Shown: piece by piece, positions 46,885 to 54,441 of the stretch | Numbering within the stretch: position 1 is the first letter of the stretch | Layout of the letters: every line of letters begins with the position of its first letter | NCBI RefSeq assembly: GCF_003325955.1 | Contig: NZ_CP030929.1 | Coordinates: forward strand, 1,364,001-1,428,000 | Reading direction: 5' to 3' | From: Aurantimicrobium sp. MWH-Uga1 | Lineage (GTDB): Bacteria; Actinomycetota; Actinomycetes; Actinomycetales; Microbacteriaceae | DNA length: 64,000 nt | The notes under the pieces: generated by a model | Database searches by the model: none | Told to the model about the DNA's origin: nothing | What the model saw: the letters and a program-made list of their open reading frames with translations, nothing else | Position numbers and translations under genes: made by a program

Positions 46885-47583
46885 ATGGCTCGCCCTCGGA
46901 TTGCCATTCTTGCCAGGTTTGCTGAAAGCACATCAGCAACGAGATACGCCGCCATTGTGACCGCTCGTCGGTTGGCAGAAATGGTTTGGGCTGCAGGCGG
47001 CGAACCTCTGTCAATGTTGCCAGTGTCAGAAAGCGACTGGGCAGATCGCCTGCGCGGAATAGATGGCGTGCTGATGCCTGGTGGGGCTGACATCAACCCT
47101 CGAACATACGGCCAAGAGATTTCTTCGGAACACGTTTACGACGTGGACGATCTGGCTGATGAAGCAGACATCTCTCTAGTGAAATATGCCCTGCAAACCT
47201 CAATGCCATTCTTTGCTATTTGTCGAGGACTTCAAATCACGAATGTGGCTCTGGGCGGAACTCTTGTGCAACACATGGAGCAGCCGCACCAGCACCATGT
47301 TGCTCCCGTCACCATCGATAAATACCTTGACGAATTGGGCTTAAGCACTACTTCGTTGCAAGCTTCCTGTTATCACCATCAAATGATTGATCAGGTTGCC
47401 CCTGGCTTGGAAGTCATTGGACGCTCAACAGAAGGCTACGTCGAAGCAGTCAAAATTGATGCTCCTGGATGGGCCTTCGGTGTGCAGTGGCACCCCGAAG
47501 ATAACTACGACACAGATAGTGCACAGCTAGAAATCCTGGCGCGATTTATCGCTGAGGCTTCTGCTTACGCTGCCCGCAATTAG
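46885..47583 (+). CDS. puuD: Gamma-glutamyl-GABA hydrolase-like (PuuD family, peptidase C26)
   Basis: A class I glutamine amidotransferase-fold hydrolase that in the Puu pathway splits gamma-glutamyl-GABA. The ATG at 46885 (MARPRIAILARFAES) has AAAGG 7 bases upstream; an in-frame TTG at 46870 is disfavoured. The 232 residues have the nucleophile elbow FAICRGLQ with its Cys, LPGGADINP-like LMPGGADINPRTYG, and the His-x-Glu of GVQWHPEDN. It overlaps the convergent MarR gene by 4 bases. Context shows two gamma-glutamylamine ligases nearby, so the substrate is probably a gamma-glutamylated acid. Confidence 0.88.
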   Translation: MARPRIAILARFAESTSATRYAAIVTARRLAEMVWAAGGEPLSMLPVSESDWADRLRGIDGVLMPGGADINPRTYGQEISSEHVYDVDDLADEADISLVKYALQTSMPFFAICRGLQITNVALGGTLVQHMEQPHQHHVAPVTIDKYLDELGLSTTSLQASCYHHQMIDQVAPGLEVIGRSTEGYVEAVKIDAPGWAFGVQWHPEDNYDTDSAQLEILARFIAEASAYAARN

Positions 47584-48101
47584 CCTTCGATTTTTGCTGT
47601 GATCGCACGCAGCATGTCTGCTAGGTCACCACGCTTGTTATCAGCAACAGGTGAAACAACTTCAACTTCTTGACGGTTGAAGGCTGGAAACAAAGTCTCC
47701 ATCAAGGTCTGTCCCTTGGTGGTCAACGTGACCAAGACAAGTCGACCGTCTTCTGTGCTGCGAGAACGCAACACAAGGTCCATCTTTTCTAGCGTGCTTA
47801 ACACTCCAGTCAAGGTTGCTTTAGAGATACCGGCTTCTGCTGCGATGTCGCGAGTTTCTGCTGGTTCCCAAATCCAGGTCACCCAGAGAACAACAAAAGC
47901 AGTCCAGCTCAATCCGCTCTCGGCGAGCACATTTCGTTCAAAGTGATTGCGCACAGCACTCGCTGCGCGAAACAAGTTGGAAGTGACAGCCATTGCCTCA
48001 AAGTCGAGCTGCATGTGACTCAAGCGGTTAGCAACGCGTGCTTCGGTTTCGCCGAGTGTGTGGCTTCCAGTCATTTCACCATTCCCAAAAAACTTTCTCA
48101 C
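47580..48101 (-). CDS. MarR-family transcriptional regulator
   Basis: A 173-residue winged-helix regulator: FERNVLAESGLSWTAFVVLWVTW, recognition region RDIAAEAGISKATLTGVLSTLEKMDLVLRSRSTEDGRLVLVTLT and a C-terminal dimerisation helix. MarR proteins usually repress catabolic operons and respond to aromatic acids. The start may be GTG 48101 or ATG 48074. The gene is divergent from the P450 across the operator at 48159-48178, and four more copies of that operator lie in this region, so it is the likely controller of the whole block. Confidence 0.9.
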   Translation of the reverse strand: MRKFFGNGEMTGSHTLGETEARVANRLSHMQLDFEAMAVTSNLFRAASAVRNHFERNVLAESGLSWTAFVVLWVTWIWEPAETRDIAAEAGISKATLTGVLSTLEKMDLVLRSRSTEDGRLVLVTLTTKGQTLMETLFPAFNRQEVEVVSPVADNKRGDLADMLRAITAKIEG

Positions 48102-48158
48102 ACCATTGTGGCGGTAAGACTTGACTCTTCGTCAGCACTTCTGGTTATTATTGTTTAT

Positions 48159-48178
48159 ATTGTTCGTATCCAAACAAT
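48159..48178. promoter_or_regulatory. MarR-box 2 (marR / P450 divergent promoter)
   Basis: ATTGTTCGTATCCAAACAAT: perfect 6-base arms ATTGTT and AACAAT around CGTATCCA. It is immediately before the CTCAATGAGGAGATC leader of the P450 gene and just downstream of likely -10 sequences (TATTAT at 48146-48151). Confidence 0.85.
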
Positions 48179-48196
48179 CTCAATGAGGAGATCTTC

Positions 48197-49435
48197 ATGG
48201 CCACTCGCTCCCTCGCCGACCTCGACGTTTTTGATAATGGTGCCCCGTGGGATCTGTTTGCCGAACTACGTGCAAACGACCCCGTGAACTGGAGCGATGA
48301 AACAGACGGTGGTTCTGGGTTCTGGTCTGTTATGCGCTACCACGACATTGTGAAAGTGCTTCGTGACCCTGAAACATTCACCAGTAGCCACTTCACCAAC
48401 CTGGAAGAGCTCGAGCCTGATCAAGAAGAGGCACGTCGTTCTTTGCTCGATTCTGACGGTACTCGTCACCGCGCGCTTCGCCGCCTGCTTCAAAACGACT
48501 TCACTCCCAACAACGTAGCGAAGTACGAAACCTTCCTTCGTGGTCTTACCGCGACAACGCTGGACAATGCATTTGCAAAGGGTGAGTTCGACTTCTTGCA
48601 CGATGTTGCAGCTGATTACCCCATCCGTGTTCTGGCACGACTTCTGGAAATCCCTGACACCGATATTGAGAACATCATTCGCTGGGGTAACGCCATGATT
48701 GGTTCCAGCGACCCTAGTTTGACTGATCTTCTCCCCACTGACCCCGAAAGTGAAAAGTATCGCTTGGTACCTTTCCGCTCCCCTGCAGCTCTGGAAGTTT
48801 TTGCTTACGGTGATGAACTCAAGCGCCAGCGTGTTGGCCGCAATGGAACAGACATCATCTCCACCATGATCAATAGTGTTCCCATGGACGGCAAGCCACT
48901 GACTGATCAGGAATACCACACCAACTTCCTGCTTCTGATTGTGGCGGGTCACGAGACCACTCGTCAGACCATCGCACACACGATGAACAATCTCATGAAT
49001 AACCCTGAGGTCATTTCTTACCTGCAGGAAAACCCTCAGGACATCCCTTGGGCAGTCGAAGAATTCCTGCGCTACGCCAGCCCCATCTACCACTTCCGTC
49101 GCACCGCGACCAAGGACGTGGAATTTGGTGGCAAGGAAATTAAAGCCGGCCAAAAAGTCGTCACTTGGTTTGCCTCTGGTAACCGTGACCCAGAGGTATT
49201 CGCAGACCCAGAAAAGATGGTCCCCACTCGTATGCCAAACGAGCACATGACTTTCGGTCGTGGTGGCCCCCACATGTGCTTGGGTAACGCTCTTGCACGT
49301 ATTGAGCTGATCATCATGTTTGAAGATGTCATTCGCCGAATCGACAAGATGGAGCGCACAGGTCCCATGGACTTCGTTCACTCGAACTTCATCCACGGCA
49401 TCAAGTCCATGCCTGTCAAGGTCACCCTTCGCTAA
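48197..49435 (+). CDS. Cytochrome P450 monooxygenase
   Basis: A 412-residue soluble class I P450. I-helix oxygen motif AGHETT (250-255), the E-x-x-R pair in EEFLRYASP (E289/R292), and the heme loop FGRGGPHMCLG with ligand C361. The RRTATKDVEFGGKEIKAGQ and FASGNRDPEVFADP segments resemble CYP125/CYP142-like actinobacterial enzymes. It would receive electrons from the [3Fe-4S] ferredoxin at 43.3 kb. The GAGGAG Shine-Dalgarno is strong. The substrate is unknown; the setting suggests a gamma-glutamylated amine or phenylacetate-like compound. Confidence 0.94.
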   Translation: MATRSLADLDVFDNGAPWDLFAELRANDPVNWSDETDGGSGFWSVMRYHDIVKVLRDPETFTSSHFTNLEELEPDQEEARRSLLDSDGTRHRALRRLLQNDFTPNNVAKYETFLRGLTATTLDNAFAKGEFDFLHDVAADYPIRVLARLLEIPDTDIENIIRWGNAMIGSSDPSLTDLLPTDPESEKYRLVPFRSPAALEVFAYGDELKRQRVGRNGTDIISTMINSVPMDGKPLTDQEYHTNFLLLIVAGHETTRQTIAHTMNNLMNNPEVISYLQENPQDIPWAVEEFLRYASPIYHFRRTATKDVEFGGKEIKAGQKVVTWFASGNRDPEVFADPEKMVPTRMPNEHMTFGRGGPHMCLGNALARIELIIMFEDVIRRIDKMERTGPMDFVHSNFIHGIKSMPVKVTLR

Positions 49436-49481
49436 CGATGTTGCCTCTTGCGGGCGTCTCACCGCAGTAAAGGCCTCCATA

Positions 49482-49514
49482 GAAATAGCCCCCGATGATC
49501 TCGGGGGCTATTTC
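49482..49514. terminator. Bidirectional terminator between P450 and amidotransferase genes
   Basis: GAAATAGCCCCCGA and TCGGGGGCTATTTC form a perfect 14-bp stem with a 5-base loop; convergent genes end 47 and 18 bases away. Confidence 0.9.
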
Positions 49515-49531
49515 ATTTACTGCAGAGAGAT

Positions 49532-50239
49532 TCAGACCAGTTGCGCAACCCTTGTGAGAAATGCATCAACAAGCGCATAGGTGCGTGCCTCACCAGCGGC
49601 ATCTTCTGCCTTGGTTTGTGCAAGCATAATTTCTCCGTCTTGATGGTCTTCTGCCACACTCGGCCAACCACCCTCATCGAGCCAGCCTTTGAGAGCTGCA
49701 GAATCTAGCTCGGGATGGAATTGCACTCCGAGGGATCGATTGATTGTGAAAGCCTGAGGAGCCACGGGATTCCGAGCAATCTCATTAGCTCCAGGAGGAA
49801 CAGTAAAGCGGTCGTAGTGGAATTGGAACCACGGCCCGTTGCTCACGAGTGTTTGATCATCGCTCCAGATGTAGGTCCAGCCAATTTCAGGATGCTGTCC
49901 GGGTGCCACGGTCCCACCCAGTGCACGTGCCATGAGTTGTCCACCAAAACAAATGCCAAGGACAGGCTTGTTCGATGTGACGAGATTACGGCACAGTTCA
50001 ATTTCTGGAGTCAGCCAGTTTCCAATGCACTTGTCGTCCCAAGCTCCCCAGGGGGCACCGAGAAAAACTACTAAATCAAAGTCGTCTGTGTCGGGAAATT
50101 CCACAGTGACGTTGGGCTCCTTAAAGGATTCTTTGGGTACTACAAGGAATTCTGTGATGTCGAATCCATGGTGTTCTAGCCGGCGGCCTAGTGGACCCGT
50201 GGGGCTCACGTGATCGTGCTGAATTACTAAAGCTTTCAC
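49532..50239 (-). CDS. Class I glutamine amidotransferase-like hydrolase (1)
   Basis: An amidotransferase-fold protein of 235 residues starting at GTG 50239, where AGGAG stands 6 bases upstream (the frame extends 11 codons further without a signal). It has the nucleophile in GICFGGQLMARALGG and the His-Glu pair in GVQFHPELD. There is no synthetase domain, so it acts as a free-standing hydrolase. Its neighbour across a shared operator is a glutamine-synthetase-like ligase. In aniline-degradation clusters a similar protein hydrolyses gamma-glutamylated intermediates, so a similar role is likely. Confidence 0.85.
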   Translation of the reverse strand: MKALVIQHDHVSPTGPLGRRLEHHGFDITEFLVVPKESFKEPNVTVEFPDTDDFDLVVFLGAPWGAWDDKCIGNWLTPEIELCRNLVTSNKPVLGICFGGQLMARALGGTVAPGQHPEIGWTYIWSDDQTLVSNGPWFQFHYDRFTVPPGANEIARNPVAPQAFTINRSLGVQFHPELDSAALKGWLDEGGWPSVAEDHQDGEIMLAQTKAEDAAGEARTYALVDAFLTRVAQLV

Positions 50240-50289
50240 AAAGCACTCCTGGGATAGAGAATGAGTATTCACAGAATAACGATGAAATT

Positions 50290-50318
50290 TTGGCTGTGCG
50301 CTAGCACATAGGTATTAT
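50290..50318 (+). promoter_or_regulatory. Promoter of the first glutamine-synthetase-like gene
   Basis: TTGGCT (50290-50295), 17 bases, then TATTAT (50313-50318), with MarR-box 3 starting at the next base. Repressor binding would block the start site. Confidence 0.65.
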
Positions 50319-50336
50319 TCGTTAGTATCCTAACGA
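50319..50336. promoter_or_regulatory. MarR-box 3 (amidotransferase / GS-like 1 divergent promoter)
   Basis: TCGTTAGTATCCTAACGA: arms TCGTTA and TAACGA around GTATCC, adjacent to the -10 box of the GS-like gene. Same spacing as the other MarR boxes. Confidence 0.85.
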
Positions 50337-50374
50337 TAGCGTTTTGACACCATATTTGCCACAAAGGAGTTGCA

Positions 50375-51727
50375 ATGGTTAACGATCTGACAAAACTTCG
50401 AGATGACCTTGGCGAACGCGGGATTGATGTTCTGCGCGTGATGTACTCAGACGTCTTGGGTATCCCTCGCTCGAAGGACATCCTTGTCAGTCAGCTCGAC
50501 AAAGCTTGCCACAACGGTCCCGCCTTTAGCCAAGGCGTGTGGACCACCACAACTGGTGGTGAGTTCCACGAGGCAAACGGCATCGCCAACGACGGCCTCC
50601 AAGACTTCTTTACCCAAATTGTTCCCAGCACTATTTCACCCCTTGCGTGGGAACCAGGTGTGGCATACGTCATTGGTGACGCTTTCAATCCTGACGGCAA
50701 ACCCAACATGATGTCCCCCCGTTCTGTGCTTCAAAAAGTTATTGAAAAATACCAATCACTTGGCCTTCACCCCGTCGTGGGACCAGAACTTGAGTTCTAC
50801 ATCTCCACTAAAGACGAAATCGGAAACTTCCAACGCTCATTGAGTCAAACAGGGCGCGTTTACATGACGGGAACACTGGTTGATCCTGACGGTGACTTCC
50901 TGCATCTCATGCGCATGTTGGACAGCCTCAATATTGGTGCTTTTGCTGGAAACCATGAATTCAGCCCTAGCCAATACGAAGTAAACCTCTGGCACAGCGA
51001 AGCACTCGATGCAGCCGACCGCACGTTCTTTTTTAAGTCCGCGGTCAAGGACATCATTGCTAAGCGTGGCAAGCACGCAACCTTCTTGGGTAAGCCCTGG
51101 AGCGATGAGGGTGGATCAGGTTTCCACCTGCACTTCTCGGTGACCGACGCAGACGGCATCAACAAAATGCATGATGGACGTGGCAACCTTTCCCCAGCTG
51201 CAAAGATGCTTATCGCAGGTATTGTGAAACACGCCAACGCCCTGACCGCTTTCACCAACCCCACCATCAACTCGTTCAAGCGACTGGGCCCCGACACTCT
51301 TGCCCCCTATCGCTCCAACTGGGGATATGACAACCGTTCGTGCATGGTTCGCGTTCCACCTGAGCGTGGTCAAGGAACTCGTTTGGAGATTCGCGTGGGC
51401 GATGGTGCGGCGAACCCTTACCTTGTCATTGCAGCAATCCTTGCAGCTGGTCTTGACGGAATCGTCAATGAGATGGAATGCCCACCAGATGCTGTCGGCA
51501 TGGCCTACGACAACGAAGATGCAGATATTCTTCCTGAATCCTTCACTCAGTCACTTGACGCACTCGAGGTCGACGACGCACTGCGCAACCAGCTTTCACA
51601 AGAATTGGTCAATGTATTCATGGTGCTCAAGCGTGATGAGATTGCTCGTTACGAAGCAGCTGTTGAGGACCCCACAACCCGTGAGGTAACAGACTGGGAA
51701 ATCACAGAATACGCAGAGGCGTACTAA
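50375..51727 (+). CDS. Glutamine synthetase-like gamma-glutamylamine ligase (1)
   Basis: A 450-residue GS-family protein with an N-terminal beta-grasp domain (about 1-95) and a catalytic domain (VVGPELEFYI, GNHEFSPSQYEVNL, GGSGFHLHFS, FKRLGPDTLAPYRSNWGYDNRS, and RLEIRVGDGAANPYL). Lack of a full ammonium-site set cannot be judged by eye, but similarity to GlnA3/GlnA4 and PuuA type enzymes suggests an amine rather than ammonia as acceptor. An AAAGGAG Shine-Dalgarno precedes the ATG. It is controlled by MarR-box 3. Confidence 0.87.
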   Translation: MVNDLTKLRDDLGERGIDVLRVMYSDVLGIPRSKDILVSQLDKACHNGPAFSQGVWTTTTGGEFHEANGIANDGLQDFFTQIVPSTISPLAWEPGVAYVIGDAFNPDGKPNMMSPRSVLQKVIEKYQSLGLHPVVGPELEFYISTKDEIGNFQRSLSQTGRVYMTGTLVDPDGDFLHLMRMLDSLNIGAFAGNHEFSPSQYEVNLWHSEALDAADRTFFFKSAVKDIIAKRGKHATFLGKPWSDEGGSGFHLHFSVTDADGINKMHDGRGNLSPAAKMLIAGIVKHANALTAFTNPTINSFKRLGPDTLAPYRSNWGYDNRSCMVRVPPERGQGTRLEIRVGDGAANPYLVIAAILAAGLDGIVNEMECPPDAVGMAYDNEDADILPESFTQSLDALEVDDALRNQLSQELVNVFMVLKRDEIARYEAAVEDPTTREVTDWEITEYAEAY

Positions 51728-51747
51728 CCCGCCCAGCACTGCAAGCA

Positions 51748-51785
51748 ATAAAGGACCCCGGTGGATACCCACCGGGGTCCTTTAT
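51748..51785. terminator. Bidirectional terminator after GS-like 1
   Basis: A perfect 17-bp stem: ATAAAGGACCCCGGTGG pairs with CCACCGGGGTCCTTTAT around ATAC, between convergent genes. Confidence 0.92.
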
Positions 51786-51811
51786 GTGCATCGATTGGGA
51801 GATGCACAAAT

Positions 51812-52627
51812 TTAGATACTCGGGTTGGATCCTAAATCAGCAACCAAGGTTCCCCCATTAAAGGTGGTGCCAACTTCTCGGTAGTAACCGCCAAGAATCT
51901 TATCTACGGGGAGGAGTGAACCAAGTTCATCCCACTGCGAATCACTGAGGGTGAGTTCAGCTGTGCCACCCCAGGCCTGTCCCAGATCAAGGTCGACACC
52001 ACCCATGGTGATGAGCTGGTCGAGTGAGTTCCCTGCGCCGGGAGTAATCGAAGGAACCCAGCGGCTGTGTAGCATCTTGTGGCCGTTGACAAAACCGTTG
52101 CTCTCAACGGGACCGGTGAGGGTCACCTTTGCCGACGCCAGTCGGTGATCATAGGCAGCAAGGCTAGCGCCGAACTTTGCTCCTGCTTCAAGACGTGGAG
52201 TTGCCTTGCCGCGGTTGTAAACACGGGTGGCGTGCATCGATCCAAGCTTCTTGGGGTAGCCCTGGAACCAACCACGAGCCATTGCGAAGTCTTTGGTTAC
52301 CCAGATAGCGACGCAGCGGCTATAGGTGACACCCTCGTACTTGCAACGCACGACCACGAAGGTCTCCATGTACTGCGAGCGGTCTGGATCTAGCAACTCT
52401 TCAAAGTCATCAGAACACGACTGCCAGTCAGCCCAAATTAACGCAACAGCGCCAGGTTGCTCATCCGCCAGCTCCAACTCAGCAGGAAGGATGGCTCGGA
52501 CGTTGGCAGGGTCGGTGAGGTACTCAACAGTCAGGAGCGTTCCGGAGTAATGCCAGGGCATCTCTGGAATGATGGCGCTTTTGCCCGACGGAGTTTTGGG
52601 GGCTAGAAAACCTTTAAGTGTGCTCAT
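51812..52627 (-). CDS. Acetoacetate decarboxylase-family protein
   Basis: A 271-residue protein of the ADC fold. The Lys pair of GYPKKLGS is the Schiff-base region of true decarboxylases, so the enzyme may be active on a beta-keto or related acid. N-terminal PWHYSGTLLTVEYLT and LIWADWQSCSDDFEELLDP are also present. ADC-family proteins are diverse, and substrate assignment is not possible. MarR-box 4 lies just upstream, so it belongs to the same regulon as the P450 and hpa genes and may process a ring-cleavage or side-chain product. Confidence 0.82.
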   Translation of the reverse strand: MSTLKGFLAPKTPSGKSAIIPEMPWHYSGTLLTVEYLTDPANVRAILPAELELADEQPGAVALIWADWQSCSDDFEELLDPDRSQYMETFVVVRCKYEGVTYSRCVAIWVTKDFAMARGWFQGYPKKLGSMHATRVYNRGKATPRLEAGAKFGASLAAYDHRLASAKVTLTGPVESNGFVNGHKMLHSRWVPSITPGAGNSLDQLITMGGVDLDLGQAWGGTAELTLSDSQWDELGSLLPVDKILGGYYREVGTTFNGGTLVADLGSNPSI

Positions 52628-52645
52628 GACATTAGAGTTTATAGG

Positions 52646-52663
52646 TCATTCGTATCCAAACAA
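52646..52663. promoter_or_regulatory. MarR-box 4 (acetoacetate decarboxylase-family promoter)
   Basis: TCATT-CGTATCCA-AACAA: core identical to box 2, weaker arms, 19 bases upstream of the decarboxylase-family ATG. Confidence 0.7.
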
Positions 52664-52767
52664 ACATATTTTTGTCATGATTTGTTTACAGAAAATATTC
52701 CATATTCTTTTCACAAAAGTTATATTCTGAACTTGACCTTGCTAACACTTGTTGGCAAAGTTGGAAC

Positions 52768-52787
52768 ATCGTTTCTATCCAAACGAT
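52768..52787. promoter_or_regulatory. MarR-box 5 (permease promoter)
   Basis: ATCGTTTCTATCCAAACGAT: perfect 6-base arms ATCGTT and AACGAT around TCTATCCA, 30 bases upstream of the permease ATG. Confidence 0.8.
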
Positions 52788-52816
52788 TTTTATGAACTCA
52801 ATGAGGAGATCAAATA

Positions 52817-54313
52817 ATGTCATCCACTCTCGAAGCGAAGGGCGCGGGGCTGAGTAAAGGCCGCCTCGGTGTAGCCGGAATCGTCTTCTTCGTCGTAGCT
52901 GCTTCTGCGCCGATGGCGGGTATGACTGGTGTTGTACCAGTTGCCGCAGTTCTCGGTAATGGCGCTGCTGTTCCAGGAGCCTACGTATTCGTAGGAATCA
53001 TCCTGCTGCTCTTCAGCGTTGGTTTCACCGCGATGAGCCACAAGGTAACTAACGCAGGTGCGTTCTTCGCTTATGTTGGTAAAGGTCTTGGCCTCAACAT
53101 GGGCGTGGCTGCATCGTTCGTTTCCGTCCTTGCTTACATGGCAGTCCAGTTCTGCATCTACGGATTCTTTGCCGCAATGATGAGCTTCACCTTTGCTGGT
53201 ATGGGCGTTGATTTGCCCTGGTTCGTCTGGTTCGTTGTGGGTTGGGTTTTCGTAACTCTGCTCTCGCTGTTCAGCGTTGACGTGGGTGCTAAGTTCCTCG
53301 GTGTTCTCACCAGTCTTGAAGTGCTCTCCATGCTGATTACCGGTATTGCCATCCTGGCAAACGGTGGTCCAGAAGGCTGGAACTTCGAAGCAAGCTTCGC
53401 TCCAACAAACGTATTTGCTGGTGGCTTTGCTGGAACCGCGGGTATCGCACTCGCATTCGCATTCGCTTCTTTCATCGGATTCGAATCAACCGCCATCTAC
53501 GGTGAAGAAGCAAAAGACCCCAAGAAGACCGTCCGTCGCGCAACCTATTGGGCTGTGGGAATCATCGCAGGTCTGTTCGCCATTGTGAGCTTCGCGATGA
53601 TGACCGGCATGGGATCTTCCTCTGTTATCGATCAGATTCTCGAGCGTTCTGACGGACTTGCAGACCCTGCTGCCGTTCTGTTCTCCCTCGCTGGTGAATA
53701 CGTCGGTCCTTGGATGGCAACCCTCATGCAGGTGCTGATCATCACAAGCTTGTTCGCAGGACTGCTCGCATTCCAGAACGCGGGTGCTCGCTACTTCTTC
53801 GCGATGAGTCGTGGTGGAACTCTTCCTGCAAAGTTAGCTACTACCAACCGTCGTGGGGCTCCTTCCGGTGGCGTCTGGACCATGTCTATCGCCGGCTTCA
53901 TTGTTGTTGGACTTTTCGCAGTCTTTGCACTTGACCCCATCCTCAACCTGTTCTACTGGCTCAGCGCTGTTGCAGTGCTTGCCATCACTCTGGTTGAGAT
54001 TTTGGTCAGCATTGCTGTGATTGCTTACTTCTCGAAGAACGAAGGCGCCAATGTCTGGCAGGGCAAGATTGCTCCAGCACTGGCAGCAATCGGTATGTCT
54101 TTGGCGATGTATCTCATCGTTGCTCGCTTCAACCTGCTTGCAGGTACCGCAGCAGACGGCGTTGACCCATCACTGCCCGAAAGCGCATTTGGGCTGAGCC
54201 CGTTGGGTTGGTTCCTGGTGACCCTCCCTGCAATCTTCTTTGTGATCGGCCTCATTGTTGGAATCGTTAACAAGAAGGAAAACGCAACCTTGACTCAGGA
54301 CATGATGTCCTAA
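52817..54313 (+). CDS. APC-family amino acid/amine permease
   Basis: A 498-residue transporter with about twelve hydrophobic helices of the amino acid-polyamine-organocation superfamily. ASAPMAGMTGVVPVAAVLGNGAA is the helix 1 region, and FIGFESTAIYGEEAKDPKKTVRRA is the conserved helix 6/loop signature. Its leader shares 15 bases (CTCAATGAGGAGATC) with that of the P450 gene, and MarR-box 5 precedes it. It probably imports the amine or amino acid that the cluster degrades. Confidence 0.92.
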   Translation: MSSTLEAKGAGLSKGRLGVAGIVFFVVAASAPMAGMTGVVPVAAVLGNGAAVPGAYVFVGIILLLFSVGFTAMSHKVTNAGAFFAYVGKGLGLNMGVAASFVSVLAYMAVQFCIYGFFAAMMSFTFAGMGVDLPWFVWFVVGWVFVTLLSLFSVDVGAKFLGVLTSLEVLSMLITGIAILANGGPEGWNFEASFAPTNVFAGGFAGTAGIALAFAFASFIGFESTAIYGEEAKDPKKTVRRATYWAVGIIAGLFAIVSFAMMTGMGSSSVIDQILERSDGLADPAAVLFSLAGEYVGPWMATLMQVLIITSLFAGLLAFQNAGARYFFAMSRGGTLPAKLATTNRRGAPSGGVWTMSIAGFIVVGLFAVFALDPILNLFYWLSAVAVLAITLVEILVSIAVIAYFSKNEGANVWQGKIAPALAAIGMSLAMYLIVARFNLLAGTAADGVDPSLPESAFGLSPLGWFLVTLPAIFFVIGLIVGIVNKKENATLTQDMMS

Positions 54314-54328
54314 GTCACACTCAAAACT

Positions 54329-54367
54329 GGGGCGCTCACCTGCACAAGGTGGGCGCCCCTTTTTTTG
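54329..54367 (+). terminator. Terminator of permease gene
   Basis: GGGGCGCTCACC and GGTGGGCGCCCC pair (one G-U), followed by a run of eight T. A strong intrinsic terminator. Confidence 0.93.
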
Positions 54368-54398
54368 CAGCTCCGACTGGGTTAGTTGAGAGTTAACA

Positions 54399-54432
54399 AC
54401 CGAAGCCCCCTGAGAATTCAGGGGGCTTCGGT
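54399..54432 (-). terminator. Terminator of the aldehyde dehydrogenase gene
   Basis: ACCGAAGCCCCCTGA and TCAGGGGGCTTCGGT form a perfect 15-bp stem with a GAAT loop, followed on the minus strand by TGTTAAC. Confidence 0.85.
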
Positions 54433-54441
54433 GAAGGTGGA

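Noticed and set aside
48266-49480. 404-residue open frame antisense to the P450
   Set aside because: It covers the P450 gene in the opposite strand; the P450 has all heme and I-helix motifs, a strong Shine-Dalgarno and promoter. The antisense product shows no recognisable domain.
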